The notes: generated from the letters alone by a model not told the origin. A stretch of 17,225 bases of DNA from Clostridiales bacterium (GCA_017577345.1 PITX01000005.1:1-17225), one strand, 5' to 3'. Shown: positions 7,856 to 13,651, counted from the first letter of the stretch. Numbers and translations are program-made.

Positions 7856-8107
7856 CCTGTCATTGCGAGCCGATTGCAAATCGGCGTGGCTGCGCAGCCG
7901 TTAGCGACGAAGGAGCTTTACGGATGCGGCGTACCCCCTGCATAGCCGTTGGCGGCTTTGCCGCCTTACGGATATGGCGTGCCCCTTGCGGGTATGCGGG
8001 TGCAATCTGTCCCTGCCGGTTTTTGACCTTTCCCGATAAAAGGTAAAAATCTGAAATCTGTTACGGACAGATTCCCTCGCAGCCTGACGGCTGCTCGGAA
8101 TGACAGG
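7856..8107. mobile_element. MITE-like palindromic element with 15-bp inverted ends
   Basis: The ends are CCTGTCATTGCGAGC (7856-7870) and the complement of CCTGTCATTCCGAGC (8093-8107), 14 of 15 matching. Inside, AATCTGTCC (8004-8012) and GGACAGATT (8065-8073) form a second nested inverted pair, and the centre folds again (TTTTTGACCTTT near 8020 with AAAGGTAAAAA near 8038). The ends and the GCGACGAAG and CAATCTGTCC blocks resemble a dispersed TGTCATTGCGAG-type palindromic repeat that I recall from many bacterial genomes. There is no transposase, so it would be non-autonomous. No obvious target-site duplication is visible. Confidence 0.65.
7918..7989. repeat. 24-bp imperfect direct repeat inside the palindromic element
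   Basis: Copies at 7918-7941 and 7966-7989 (both beginning TTACGGAT) match at 20 of 24 positions, 48 bases apart. Between them is a small GGCGGCTTTGCCGCC hairpin (7951-7965). The block sits between GCGACGAAG and CAATCTGTCC, as if inserted or expanded within the left half of the larger palindrome. Confidence 0.6.
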
Positions 8108-8128
8108 GTTTCGGTGCGCCGCGCTTTT

Positions 8129-8177
8129 GTCCTCCCCTGCTAAGGGGAGGGGGACCGCGAAGCGGTGGAGGGGTTTC
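8129..8177. repeat. Dispersed-type intergenic repeat, copy 1
   Basis: A segment of about 49 bp with two internal hairpins: CCTCCCC-TGCTAA-GGGGAGG and ACCGC-GAA-GCGGT, ending GGAGGGGTTTC. It has the same architecture as the reverse complement of 8229-8279, so the two form a larger inverted pair separated by 51 bases of A/T-rich sequence. I recognise this type as a common interspersed repeat in Clostridia; a genome-wide self-comparison would confirm it. Confidence 0.65.
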
Positions 8178-8228
8178 CTCTCCGTTTATTCATAATCATT
8201 TTCCAATTCGCAGAATTAGAAATCTAAT

Positions 8229-8279
8229 GAAATCCCCCGTCACGGCTTACGCCGTGCCACCCCCTTTAGCAAGGGGGAC
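8229..8279. repeat. Dispersed-type intergenic repeat, copy 2 (inverted to copy 1)
   Basis: A segment of about 51 bp beginning GAAATCCCCC, with hairpins CACGGC-TTAC-GCCGTG and CCCCCTT-TAGC-AAGGGGG. Its reverse complement follows copy 1 block for block (GTCC, C-rich arm, TGCTAA, G-rich arm, second hairpin, G-run, TTTC) but with compensatory differences within the stems, which suggests the folded shape is conserved. Confidence 0.65.
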
Positions 8280-8371
8280 AGAGGATGAAGCGTTTCTCTT
8301 TCACAAGGGGGACAGAGGATGAAGCGTTTCTCTTTCACAAGGGGGACAAAGGATGAAGCGCTTCTCTTTCG
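8270..8371. repeat. 34-bp tandem repeat, three full copies and a fragment
   Basis: Units 8270-8303, 8304-8337 and 8338-8371 each begin CAAGGGGGACA and end CTCTTTC plus one or two bases. The first two are identical; the third differs at three positions. A degraded fourth start (CAGGAGGGACAAG) begins at 8372. The first unit starts inside the end of the inverted repeat copy 8229-8279, so the array looks like an expansion of that element's edge. There are no spacers, so it is not a CRISPR array. Confidence 0.88.
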
Positions 8372-8454
8372 CAGGAGGGACAAGGGCATCGGTCTCTACG
8401 AAATGACAGTGTTGTGCAAATTGCGAATTTTGCGGCAGCCCCTTTCGTTTCTGT

Positions 8455-9738
8455 TTACAGCAATTCGCCCTCTACGCCGTCGGCGCGGAGCTTTGTGATC
8501 CGCACGGAGTGAATGGTGTTATGTAAACCTTCGCCATGGGCATAGACCTTGACATAGTTCTTCGCATGGCCGGTAAAGCAGCCGTTCTCGACCTGCTCAA
8601 AGAGCACCTCCTGCACCGTGCCGATGAGCGCGGCATCGTACTTTTCGCGCAGAGCCGCCGCCACCTCCGACGCCCTTGCCGCACGCGAGGCCTTGACCGC
8701 CTTGGAGATCTGTTCGGGCATCGCATCGGCAGGCGTTCCGGCGCGGCGGGAATACGGGAAAATGTGCATGGCGGAATAACCGCATTTTTCCGCAAAGTCC
8801 AGGGATTCCCGGAACTCCTGCTCTGTCTCACCGGGAAAGCCGACGATCAGATCGGTCGTGACGGCACAGCCGGGGAAAAAGCGGCGCAGCAGGCAGACGC
8901 TTTCATAATAGCGTGCGCTGTCATATTTGCGGTGCATCCGCTGCAGGACGGTATCGCTGCCGCTTTGCAGGCTCAGGTGAAACTGCGGGCAGAAATTGTC
9001 AAATATCGAAAGCCTGCGGCAGAAGTCCTCGTCAATGATGCGCGGCTCCAGAGAGCCCAGTCGGATACGCACCTGCGGTGCGGCAGCGCAGATCGCCTCG
9101 GCAAGGTCGGCAAAGCGACTGCCGTCCTTGATATCCCAGCCCCAGGAGGCGATCTCGATGCCCGTGACCACAATCTCCCGATAGCCTGCATCGGCAAGTG
9201 CCTTTGTCTGCGCCACTGCCTCTTCGATCGGAAGCGAACGCACCGGTCCTCTGGCGTAGGGGATGATGCAGTAGGTGCAGAAATTACTGCAGCCGTCCTG
9301 CACCTTGAGCATGGCGCGTGTCCGCTCGGAAAGACCGCCTGCAGGAAGGATCTCAAAGGTACACCGCTTCAGTGCCTGATCGACCGATACAAGCTGTACC
9401 CGCTCGCGGTACGCCTGCAGAAGCATCTGCACAAATTCCTGCCGACCGCCGCTTCCGGAGATCACATCCGCCCCCATCGAGCGCACCTCATCGGTGCTGA
9501 CCTGTGCGTAGCATCCGCAGACACCCAAAATCGCCTCCGGATATTCCCGACGCAAGCGGTGGATGAGGGTGCGGTTTTTCCGGTCAGCGACTGAGGTCAC
9601 CGTGCAGGTGTTGACGATCAGCACATCGCTCTGCTCCTCCGAAGCAGCTTCGTGACCGAGTGCGGTCAACTGCTGCTCCATCGCCTGCGTTTCATATTGG
9701 TTTACCTTGCATCCCAGTGTAAAACAGTGAAATTTCAT
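8455..9738 (-). CDS. mtaB: tRNA t6A37 methylthiotransferase MtaB
   Basis: Radical-SAM enzyme that adds a methylthio group to N6-threonylcarbamoyladenosine at position 37 of certain tRNAs (ms2t6A). Counting from the ATG at 9738 (427 residues): the N-terminal MTTase domain has the cluster-ligand cysteines C10 (GCKVNQYE), C45 (NTCTVT) and C76 (CGCYAQ). The radical-SAM CxxxCxxC motif is C150, C154, C157 in GCSNFCTYCIIPYARGP. A C-terminal TRAM domain follows. KVNQYE with CTVTS points to MtaB rather than MiaB or RimO. The frame extends upstream to a TTG at 9762, but the canonical N-terminus MKFHCFTLGCKVNQ begins at the ATG, so I prefer that. The SD (GGGGAAAA) is weak, and no clear downstream terminator is seen. 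Confidence 0.94.
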   Translation of the reverse strand: MKFHCFTLGCKVNQYETQAMEQQLTALGHEAASEEQSDVLIVNTCTVTSVADRKNRTLIHRLRREYPEAILGVCGCYAQVSTDEVRSMGADVISGSGGRQEFVQMLLQAYRERVQLVSVDQALKRCTFEILPAGGLSERTRAMLKVQDGCSNFCTYCIIPYARGPVRSLPIEEAVAQTKALADAGYREIVVTGIEIASWGWDIKDGSRFADLAEAICAAAPQVRIRLGSLEPRIIDEDFCRRLSIFDNFCPQFHLSLQSGSDTVLQRMHRKYDSARYYESVCLLRRFFPGCAVTTDLIVGFPGETEQEFRESLDFAEKCGYSAMHIFPYSRRAGTPADAMPEQISKAVKASRAARASEVAAALREKYDAALIGTVQEVLFEQVENGCFTGHAKNYVKVYAHGEGLHNTIHSVRITKLRADGVEGELL

Positions 9739-9793
9739 ATATTTTCCCCAAAAAACCGCCAAAATCGCTTAGGAAAATTTGGCAAAAAATGTA

Positions 9794-9823
9794 TTGCAAT
9801 TCGCGATGGACGAACAGTATAAT
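9794..9823 (+). promoter_or_regulatory. Promoter of the HPr-like gene
   Basis: TTGCAA (9794-9799), an 18-bp spacer and a perfect TATAAT (9818-9823). The expected start is near 9830, about 57 bases before the ATG at 9887. It lies in the divergent gap with mtaB. Confidence 0.72.
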
Positions 9824-9886
9824 ACGAACACATCCATTTTAGCAACTTTCCCGGCAAATGTACAGTCCTTTCTTCGGAGGTCATAA

Positions 9887-10108
9887 ATGAACATACATTT
9901 CGCGTCACTCAACGATGTGAAGGAATTTGTCGGTCTTGCCACCCTGCAGCCCTATTCCGTGCAGGTGCAGGATCAGGAACGCACCGTCAACGCCAAGAGC
10001 TTTATGGAGATGTTCACGCTGGATTTCTCCGCACCGCTTTCCGTTACCGTAACCGGTGTCGAAAACGAAGCACTCTTTGCCCGCGCCGCAAAAAAATTTA
10101 TCGTTTGA
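9887..10108 (+). CDS. HPr-like protein lacking the phospho-histidine
   Basis: A 73-residue protein with the HPr fold pattern. Its C-terminal two-thirds (RTVNAKSFMEMFTLDFSAPLSVTVTG, about 32-57) aligns with the HPr stretch around KTVNLKSIMGVMSLG of B. subtilis, including K37-S38 at the position of HPr Lys45-Ser46. The active-site GIHARPA motif is absent: the corresponding region reads ASLNDVKEFVG and contains no histidine, so it cannot act as a PTS phosphocarrier through His15. The retained Ser could in principle be an HPr-kinase-like site, but that is inference. The SD GGAGGT is well placed before the ATG, and it has its own promoter and a terminator (10117-10168). Function unknown. Confidence 0.75.
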   Translation: MNIHFASLNDVKEFVGLATLQPYSVQVQDQERTVNAKSFMEMFTLDFSAPLSVTVTGVENEALFARAAKKFIV

Positions 10109-10116
10109 GTCTATTT

Positions 10117-10168
10117 GTCCCCTGCGCCTCATACGCTTGTACTGCGATGAAGCGGAGGGGGCTTTTTT
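10117..10168 (+). terminator. Terminator of the HPr-like gene overlapping the next gene's SD
   Basis: Arms 10117-10132 and 10147-10162 pair over 16 positions with two mismatches (10128/10151 and 10124/10155) and one wobble pair, followed directly by six T (10163-10168). The right arm contains GGAGGGGG (10154-10161), the only SD for the ATG at 10169. The hairpin can therefore both end the upstream transcript and bury the SD of any read-through transcript. Confidence 0.8.
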
Positions 10169-11317
10169 ATGTGGAAAAGAATTTTTGCGGCTATACTGAG
10201 TGCCGCCTTGATGCTCTGCTGCCTGCCTGCGGCATATGCCGAGGCGGTAGAGATTCCTGCGCCGTCTGCGATCCTGATGGATGCCGCAACGGGAACGGTG
10301 CTCTTTGAGAAAAATGCAAATGAGCGGCTTGCACCTGCATCGGTGACGAAGATCATGACCCTGCTTCTGGTCATGGAGGCACTCGACAGCGGACGCATCG
10401 GCTGGGACGATACGGTGATCGCCTCGGAGGCGGCTGCAGGAAAGGGCGGCAGTCAGGTCTATCTGGAGGTCGGCGAGCAGATGAGCATGGATGAGATGCT
10501 TAAATCAGTGGTCGTCAGCTCCGCCAACGACTGCGCGACAGCACTTGCCGAGCATGTGGCAGGCAGCGAAAGTGCCTTCGTGGAGAAAATGAACGAAAAA
10601 GCGGCGGAGCTCGGGCTGACGGACACGCATTTTGTCAACTGCACCGGGCTGGACGATGAGCCGAATGCCGCCGAGCATCTGACGACCGCGCACGATCTGG
10701 CGGTCATTTCGCGGGAGCTTCTGAAGCACACGGAAATCAAGAAGTACACGACCATTTGGATGGACACCGTGCGTGATGGGCAGTTCGGGCTGTCCAACAC
10801 CAACAAGCTCGTGCGCTTCTACGAGGGCACGACAGGACTGAAAACAGGCTTCACCTCTGCGGCAGGGCACTGCCTGTCTGCCACAGCGGAGCGCGACGGC
10901 ATCGAGCTGATCGCCGTGGTCATGCACTGTGCCAGCTCCACCGACCGTTTCCAGTCTGCCAAGGCACTGCTCGACTACGGCTTTGCAAACTATGCGCTCG
11001 TCAGCGCACAGCCGCCGGAGCCGCTTCACGATGTCAATGTGCTTTTGGGAACGCAGTCTGTTCTGACGCCTGTGCTGCAGGAAAGCGCTCCGATCCTGAT
11101 CGAAAAAGGGGAGCAGGCGCAGGTGACGAAGACCGTGACGCTCTGTGAGGAGGTGACCGCGCCGGTCGCCGCCGGGCAGCAGCTCGGCACGCTGACGATC
11201 GCAACGGATGCGCGGACACTGGCGGAGATCCCGATCATCGCGCCGGAGGCGATCGACAAGCTGACGCTCTGGGAGATGACGGTGCGGCTATTGCGCCGCG
11301 CCTGCATGGGAAGCTGA
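10169..11317 (+). CDS. dacF: D-alanyl-D-alanine carboxypeptidase (DacF/PBP5 type)
   Basis: Low-molecular-weight penicillin-binding protein that removes the terminal D-Ala from peptidoglycan pentapeptides outside the cell membrane. In 382 residues: a signal peptide (MWKRIFAAILSAALMLCC..., cleavage probably after AYA at 24); then peptidase S11 with the SxxK motif S58-V-T-K61 (nucleophile S58), SxN motif S118-A-N120 and KTG motif K225-T-G227. A PBP5-like C-terminal beta domain (about 285-360) follows, then an amphipathic end (LWEMTVRLLRRACMG) that likely tethers the protein to the membrane. The ATG is set by GGAGGGGG, which lies inside the preceding terminator hairpin. It is followed by its own terminator. 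The symbol dacF is chosen by overall resemblance; dacA/dacB-type naming is also possible. Confidence 0.93.
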   Translation: MWKRIFAAILSAALMLCCLPAAYAEAVEIPAPSAILMDAATGTVLFEKNANERLAPASVTKIMTLLLVMEALDSGRIGWDDTVIASEAAAGKGGSQVYLEVGEQMSMDEMLKSVVVSSANDCATALAEHVAGSESAFVEKMNEKAAELGLTDTHFVNCTGLDDEPNAAEHLTTAHDLAVISRELLKHTEIKKYTTIWMDTVRDGQFGLSNTNKLVRFYEGTTGLKTGFTSAAGHCLSATAERDGIELIAVVMHCASSTDRFQSAKALLDYGFANYALVSAQPPEPLHDVNVLLGTQSVLTPVLQESAPILIEKGEQAQVTKTVTLCEEVTAPVAAGQQLGTLTIATDARTLAEIPIIAPEAIDKLTLWEMTVRLLRRACMGS

Positions 11318-11326
11318 TGATAAGAG

Positions 11327-11360
11327 CCGCAGAGTCGGAAGTTCCGACCCTGCGGTTTTT
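11327..11360 (+). terminator. Intrinsic terminator of the carboxypeptidase gene
   Basis: CCGCAG-A-GTCGGA (11327-11339) pairs with TCCGAC-C-CTGCGG (11343-11355), one internal mismatch, 3-base loop, followed by TTTTT (11356-11360). It lies 10 bases after the stop. On the other strand there is no T-run, so it serves only the rightward gene; the leftward DUF4097 gene has no visible terminator of its own. Confidence 0.9.
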
Positions 11361-11369
11361 CTGATGATA

Positions 11370-12263
11370 TTATGAGCCGGCGCGGAGAGTGACATCGCCG
11401 CTTGCGCTGTCAAAGCTGTATTCCGCCATGCCGCTGCCGCAAAGGAAGCCGTCTTTCTTGCTTGTTCCGGCAAATCCGTCGACGGTCAGCTCGCCCGAGG
11501 CGCTGTCGAACTCCAGTCGGAAATCGGCATCTGCCGGAACGGTAATATCCGCGTTGCCGCTTGCGGTATCCATCTCGATTTTGCGCGGCGCGATGTCGGA
11601 AACGAGGAGCAGGTCGCCGCTGGCAGAATCATAGCTGACGGCACCGAAGCTGCCCTGCAGAACGGCACTTCCGGAAGCGGAGTCCATTTCAAAATCACCG
11701 ATGTCGCAGCGTTCGGCACGGAACGCACCGCTTGCGCCATCGACCTCGACACTCCCGAAGGAGCAATCTGCTGCCGTGACATCGCCGGAGGCAGTGTCAA
11801 CCTCCAGAGCATCTGCTTTCAGCGCGGTGAGCTGTGCCTCCGCGCTTGCAAGATCAAGCTCGATGCGGCTCAGGGACTGTGCCGCGGGAAGCAGGATTTC
11901 CAGATCTTTGCCGAAAGAAAAGTTAAAAACCGTATTTTTGCAGAAGCGGACGCGGAGCGTACCATTCTCCACGCAGTAGCGCAGACAGTTATCCTGATTT
12001 TCCTGCGCTGTTTCGCGTAGGATGACCGTATCGCCGTCATAGGCGGAAACAGTAACATGGCTGCTCGGCCAGTCGATATCCAGCGCAGTCACGGTGTCTT
12101 TCAGAACGGTTTCACCGTCCGTATTACCGACACTGTAGGCGGCATCGTCATAGCGGGCAAGGGCAATGGGAAGCTTCCCGTCAAGACCGATCGCCCAGAC
12201 AAGCAAGCCGACAAGGAGCAGGACGATGACGGAACAGAGTACGATCTTTACGACAGGTTTCAT
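11370..12263 (-). CDS. Membrane-anchored DUF4097 beta-repeat protein
   Basis: A 297-residue protein with one N-terminal membrane segment (about 5-27, VKIVLCSVIVLLLVGLLVWAIGL) and a large, probably extracytoplasmic, repetitive domain of the DUF4097 (putative adhesin, beta-helix-like) type. Seven copies of D-S/T/G-A-S-G are visible, starting at D156, D175, D194, D212, D232, D253 and D285, mostly 18-21 residues apart. This is the spacing expected for stacked beta-strand turns. The ATG overlaps the preceding gene's stop (ATGA), and the SD AGGAGG lies inside that gene's end, so translation is coupled. Last gene of the PadR operon. DUF4097 proteins are often linked to envelope-stress modules (for example LiaG-like proteins); a role here is inference. 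Confidence 0.82.
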   Translation of the reverse strand: MKPVVKIVLCSVIVLLLVGLLVWAIGLDGKLPIALARYDDAAYSVGNTDGETVLKDTVTALDIDWPSSHVTVSAYDGDTVILRETAQENQDNCLRYCVENGTLRVRFCKNTVFNFSFGKDLEILLPAAQSLSRIELDLASAEAQLTALKADALEVDTASGDVTAADCSFGSVEVDGASGAFRAERCDIGDFEMDSASGSAVLQGSFGAVSYDSASGDLLLVSDIAPRKIEMDTASGNADITVPADADFRLEFDSASGELTVDGFAGTSKKDGFLCGSGMAEYSFDSASGDVTLRAGS

Positions 12264-13213
12264 TCTTTTTTACCTCCTGTTTTCAGAGAGAAAATGCCGG
12301 AAAGGATGCCGTTCAGGGCAGCACCGATCGGGAAAAGCAGCCAGGTGGCGTACCATGCGCCGGTTTTTACGGTCAGCAGCAGATAGCAGACGCTGACGGC
12401 GATCCAGAGCAAACCGGCGGCGATTTTTTTGACGCTTCTGTTATGGATGCCGCTGATCGCGGAAAATGCCGCGCCGGCGATCGGGAAAACGATCCACGCA
12501 TACGGCCAGCCGATGTGATTGCCCAGAAGTGAAAACAGTGCCGCCGCAGCGATCCAGTAGGCGGCGATCAGCAGTCCGCGCACGGCATTGGACGGCTCTT
12601 TTTCTTCTGCGGCAGGCGTTGCCGCAGCGGCTTTCTGCGCCTTTTCCGCGTTCGAAACGGAATAGACGACCAGTCCGGTCGCCGCAGCGGCAGTCAGGAA
12701 CATCAGGCACACGCCGAGCGTTTCTCCGACATCACCGGGCAGGAGTTCTGCCAGTGCGATGACCGGCACAACGCAGACGATATACAGCGCAATTCCCAAG
12801 GCGCGCAGCTGCTTCAGCCGCCGCGTTTTCGGCGTTGTGTTCGCAGTGAGCAGGAGGTAGGTAGCAGTGGCGCAGATCACAAACATCAGGCAAACACCGA
12901 TGATCGCGCCGGTATTGCCGAATGCAGTGCCTGCGATCACGGGAATGACCGCACAGACATACAGCGCGATGGCGATGACCTTGCGCAGGGTCGAACCGTT
13001 TTTCGGCGCAAGCGGCTCTATCAGCTCGTCCAGATCGCCGATGCTCTCCGCCGCCGTGCGGTAGGCAGATTCTTCGTCAGCCCCTGCGGCGATCTCCTCG
13101 TCGTAGCGGTCTAAGGTGTTCAGTAAAATTTCATCATGCAGATCGCGCATCTGCGCAGACTTCGGCAGGTGGGCAAACTGCGCGTCCACATAACCGATCA
13201 GCTTTTTTCTCAT
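12260..13213 (-). CDS. Membrane protein with N-terminal permease-prefix/HAAS-like domain
   Basis: A 317-residue protein. Residues 1-70 form a soluble helical domain (LPKSAQMRDLHDEILLNTLDRYDEEIAAGADEESAYRTAAESIGD) of the permease prefix domain 1/HAAS/DUF1700-like type commonly encoded beside PadR regulators. About eight membrane segments follow in two duplicated sets. Block 79-122 is plainly repeated at 138-182 (IALYVCAVIPVIA versus IALYIVCVVPVIA, then GVCLMF in both). Block 222-266 is repeated at 275-307 (FPIAGAAFSAISGI versus FPIGAALNGILSGI). SD GGAGGG lies in the end of padR, 2 bases separate the genes, and the stop overlaps the DUF4097 start. No transport or enzyme motif is visible; function unknown. 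Confidence 0.8.
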   Translation of the reverse strand: MRKKLIGYVDAQFAHLPKSAQMRDLHDEILLNTLDRYDEEIAAGADEESAYRTAAESIGDLDELIEPLAPKNGSTLRKVIAIALYVCAVIPVIAGTAFGNTGAIIGVCLMFVICATATYLLLTANTTPKTRRLKQLRALGIALYIVCVVPVIALAELLPGDVGETLGVCLMFLTAAAATGLVVYSVSNAEKAQKAAAATPAAEEKEPSNAVRGLLIAAYWIAAAALFSLLGNHIGWPYAWIVFPIAGAAFSAISGIHNRSVKKIAAGLLWIAVSVCYLLLTVKTGAWYATWLLFPIGAALNGILSGIFSLKTGGKKE

Positions 13214-13215
13214 GC

Positions 13216-13548
13216 TTATCCCTCCGTTTCGATCAGCTTGTCAAGGATGCTCTTGGCTTCTTCCCAAAGGGCAAGCTGAGCGTTGTAGTATTTTCTTCCG
13301 GCATCCGTAATGCAGTAATAGCGGCGGCGTGCACCGGTCAGCTCACCGCCCCAGTAGGATGTGATCTGCCCTGCCTCCTCCATGCGCTTGAACGCCGTGT
13401 AGAGCGTGGCCTCCTTGAGCTCGAAGCGGTTGCCGGAAATCTGCCGGACAGCCTTATTGATCTCGTAGCCGTAGCTGTCATGCTGCAGCAGCTGTGCCAG
13501 AATAATTGTCTCCGTGTGACCCCGGATAAGGTCTGCAGTAATGGACAT
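13216..13548 (-). CDS. PadR family transcriptional regulator
   Basis: A 110-residue dimeric winged-helix repressor of the short PadR (PadR-s1) type. Seen: the ILAQLLQHDSYGYEINKAV N-terminal helices; the recognition-helix and wing pattern ELKEATLYTAFKRMEEAGQITSYWGG...ARRRYYCITDAGRKYY; and a short C-terminal dimerisation helix (NAQLALWEEAKSILDKLI). SD GGGAGG lies 7 bases before the ATG. It is first in an operon with a HAAS-like membrane protein and a DUF4097 protein, a pairing seen repeatedly in Firmicutes. The promoter at 13612-13640 is embedded in a perfect 12-bp inverted repeat that is the natural candidate for autoregulation. The ligand is unknown. Confidence 0.93.
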   Translation of the reverse strand: MSITADLIRGHTETIILAQLLQHDSYGYEINKAVRQISGNRFELKEATLYTAFKRMEEAGQITSYWGGELTGARRRYYCITDAGRKYYNAQLALWEEAKSILDKLIETEG

Positions 13549-13611
13549 GCGGTTGCCTCCCTGCGGTAATCTCGGACGGCAGACCTCTGCCCGTACCGTC
13601 CGTACGCCAAC

Positions 13612-13640
13612 AATATATCACGAGATACCTCTCCTGTCAA
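13612..13640 (-). promoter_or_regulatory. Consensus promoter of the padR operon
   Basis: Leftward, a perfect TTGACA (13640-13635), a 17-bp spacer and TATATT (13617-13612). Transcription should begin near 13605, leaving a leader of about 57 nt. The leader region contains a GGCAGA-CC-TCTGCC hairpin sequence near 13579-13592. This is the strongest promoter match in the window. Confidence 0.88.
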
Positions 13641-13651
13641 GGTATCTCGTG
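13619..13651. promoter_or_regulatory. Perfect 12-bp inverted repeat over the padR promoter (candidate operator)
   Basis: CACGAGATACCT (13619-13630) and AGGTATCTCGTG (13640-13651) are perfect inverted arms with a 9-bp spacer. One arm fills most of the -10/-35 spacer; the other abuts the -35 hexamer and shares one base with it. A dimer bound here would block RNA polymerase. It is not followed by a T-run in the direction of a stop, so an operator reading is preferred to a terminator. Confidence 0.75.

Larger units (their letters stand above)
7722..8454. other. Gene-free, repeat-rich intergenic region
   Basis: No coding frame in this 733-base stretch has a plausible SD or a recognisable product. 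It separates convergent yfbR and mtaB. From left to right it holds a perfect 15-bp hairpin (7769-7802), a 252-bp palindromic element with matched ends (7856-8107), two diverged 50-bp repeat copies in inverted orientation (8129-8177 and 8229-8279), a 34-bp tandem repeat (8270-8371) and an element-end-like sequence at 8396-8408. Around 8410-8450 I see only A/T-rich sequence and no convincing terminator for mtaB. Confidence 0.85.

Noticed and set aside
8270..8385. 34-bp repeats as a CRISPR array
   Set aside because: The units abut directly with no unique spacers, and no cas genes are present.
8536..9594. A 352-codon + strand open frame opposite mtaB
   Set aside because: mtaB on the minus strand has all seven expected motif cysteines and a conserved N-terminus; the opposite frame is a shadow.
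9739..9762. TTG at 9762 as the mtaB start
   Set aside because: It would add eight residues ahead of the canonical MKFHCFTLGCKVNQ N-terminus and uses a rarer start codon with no better SD.
13619..13651. Inverted repeat read as a terminator of the oxidoreductase operon
   Set aside because: A separate hairpin with a seven-T run at 13652-13682 already fills that role, and this repeat overlaps a consensus promoter instead.
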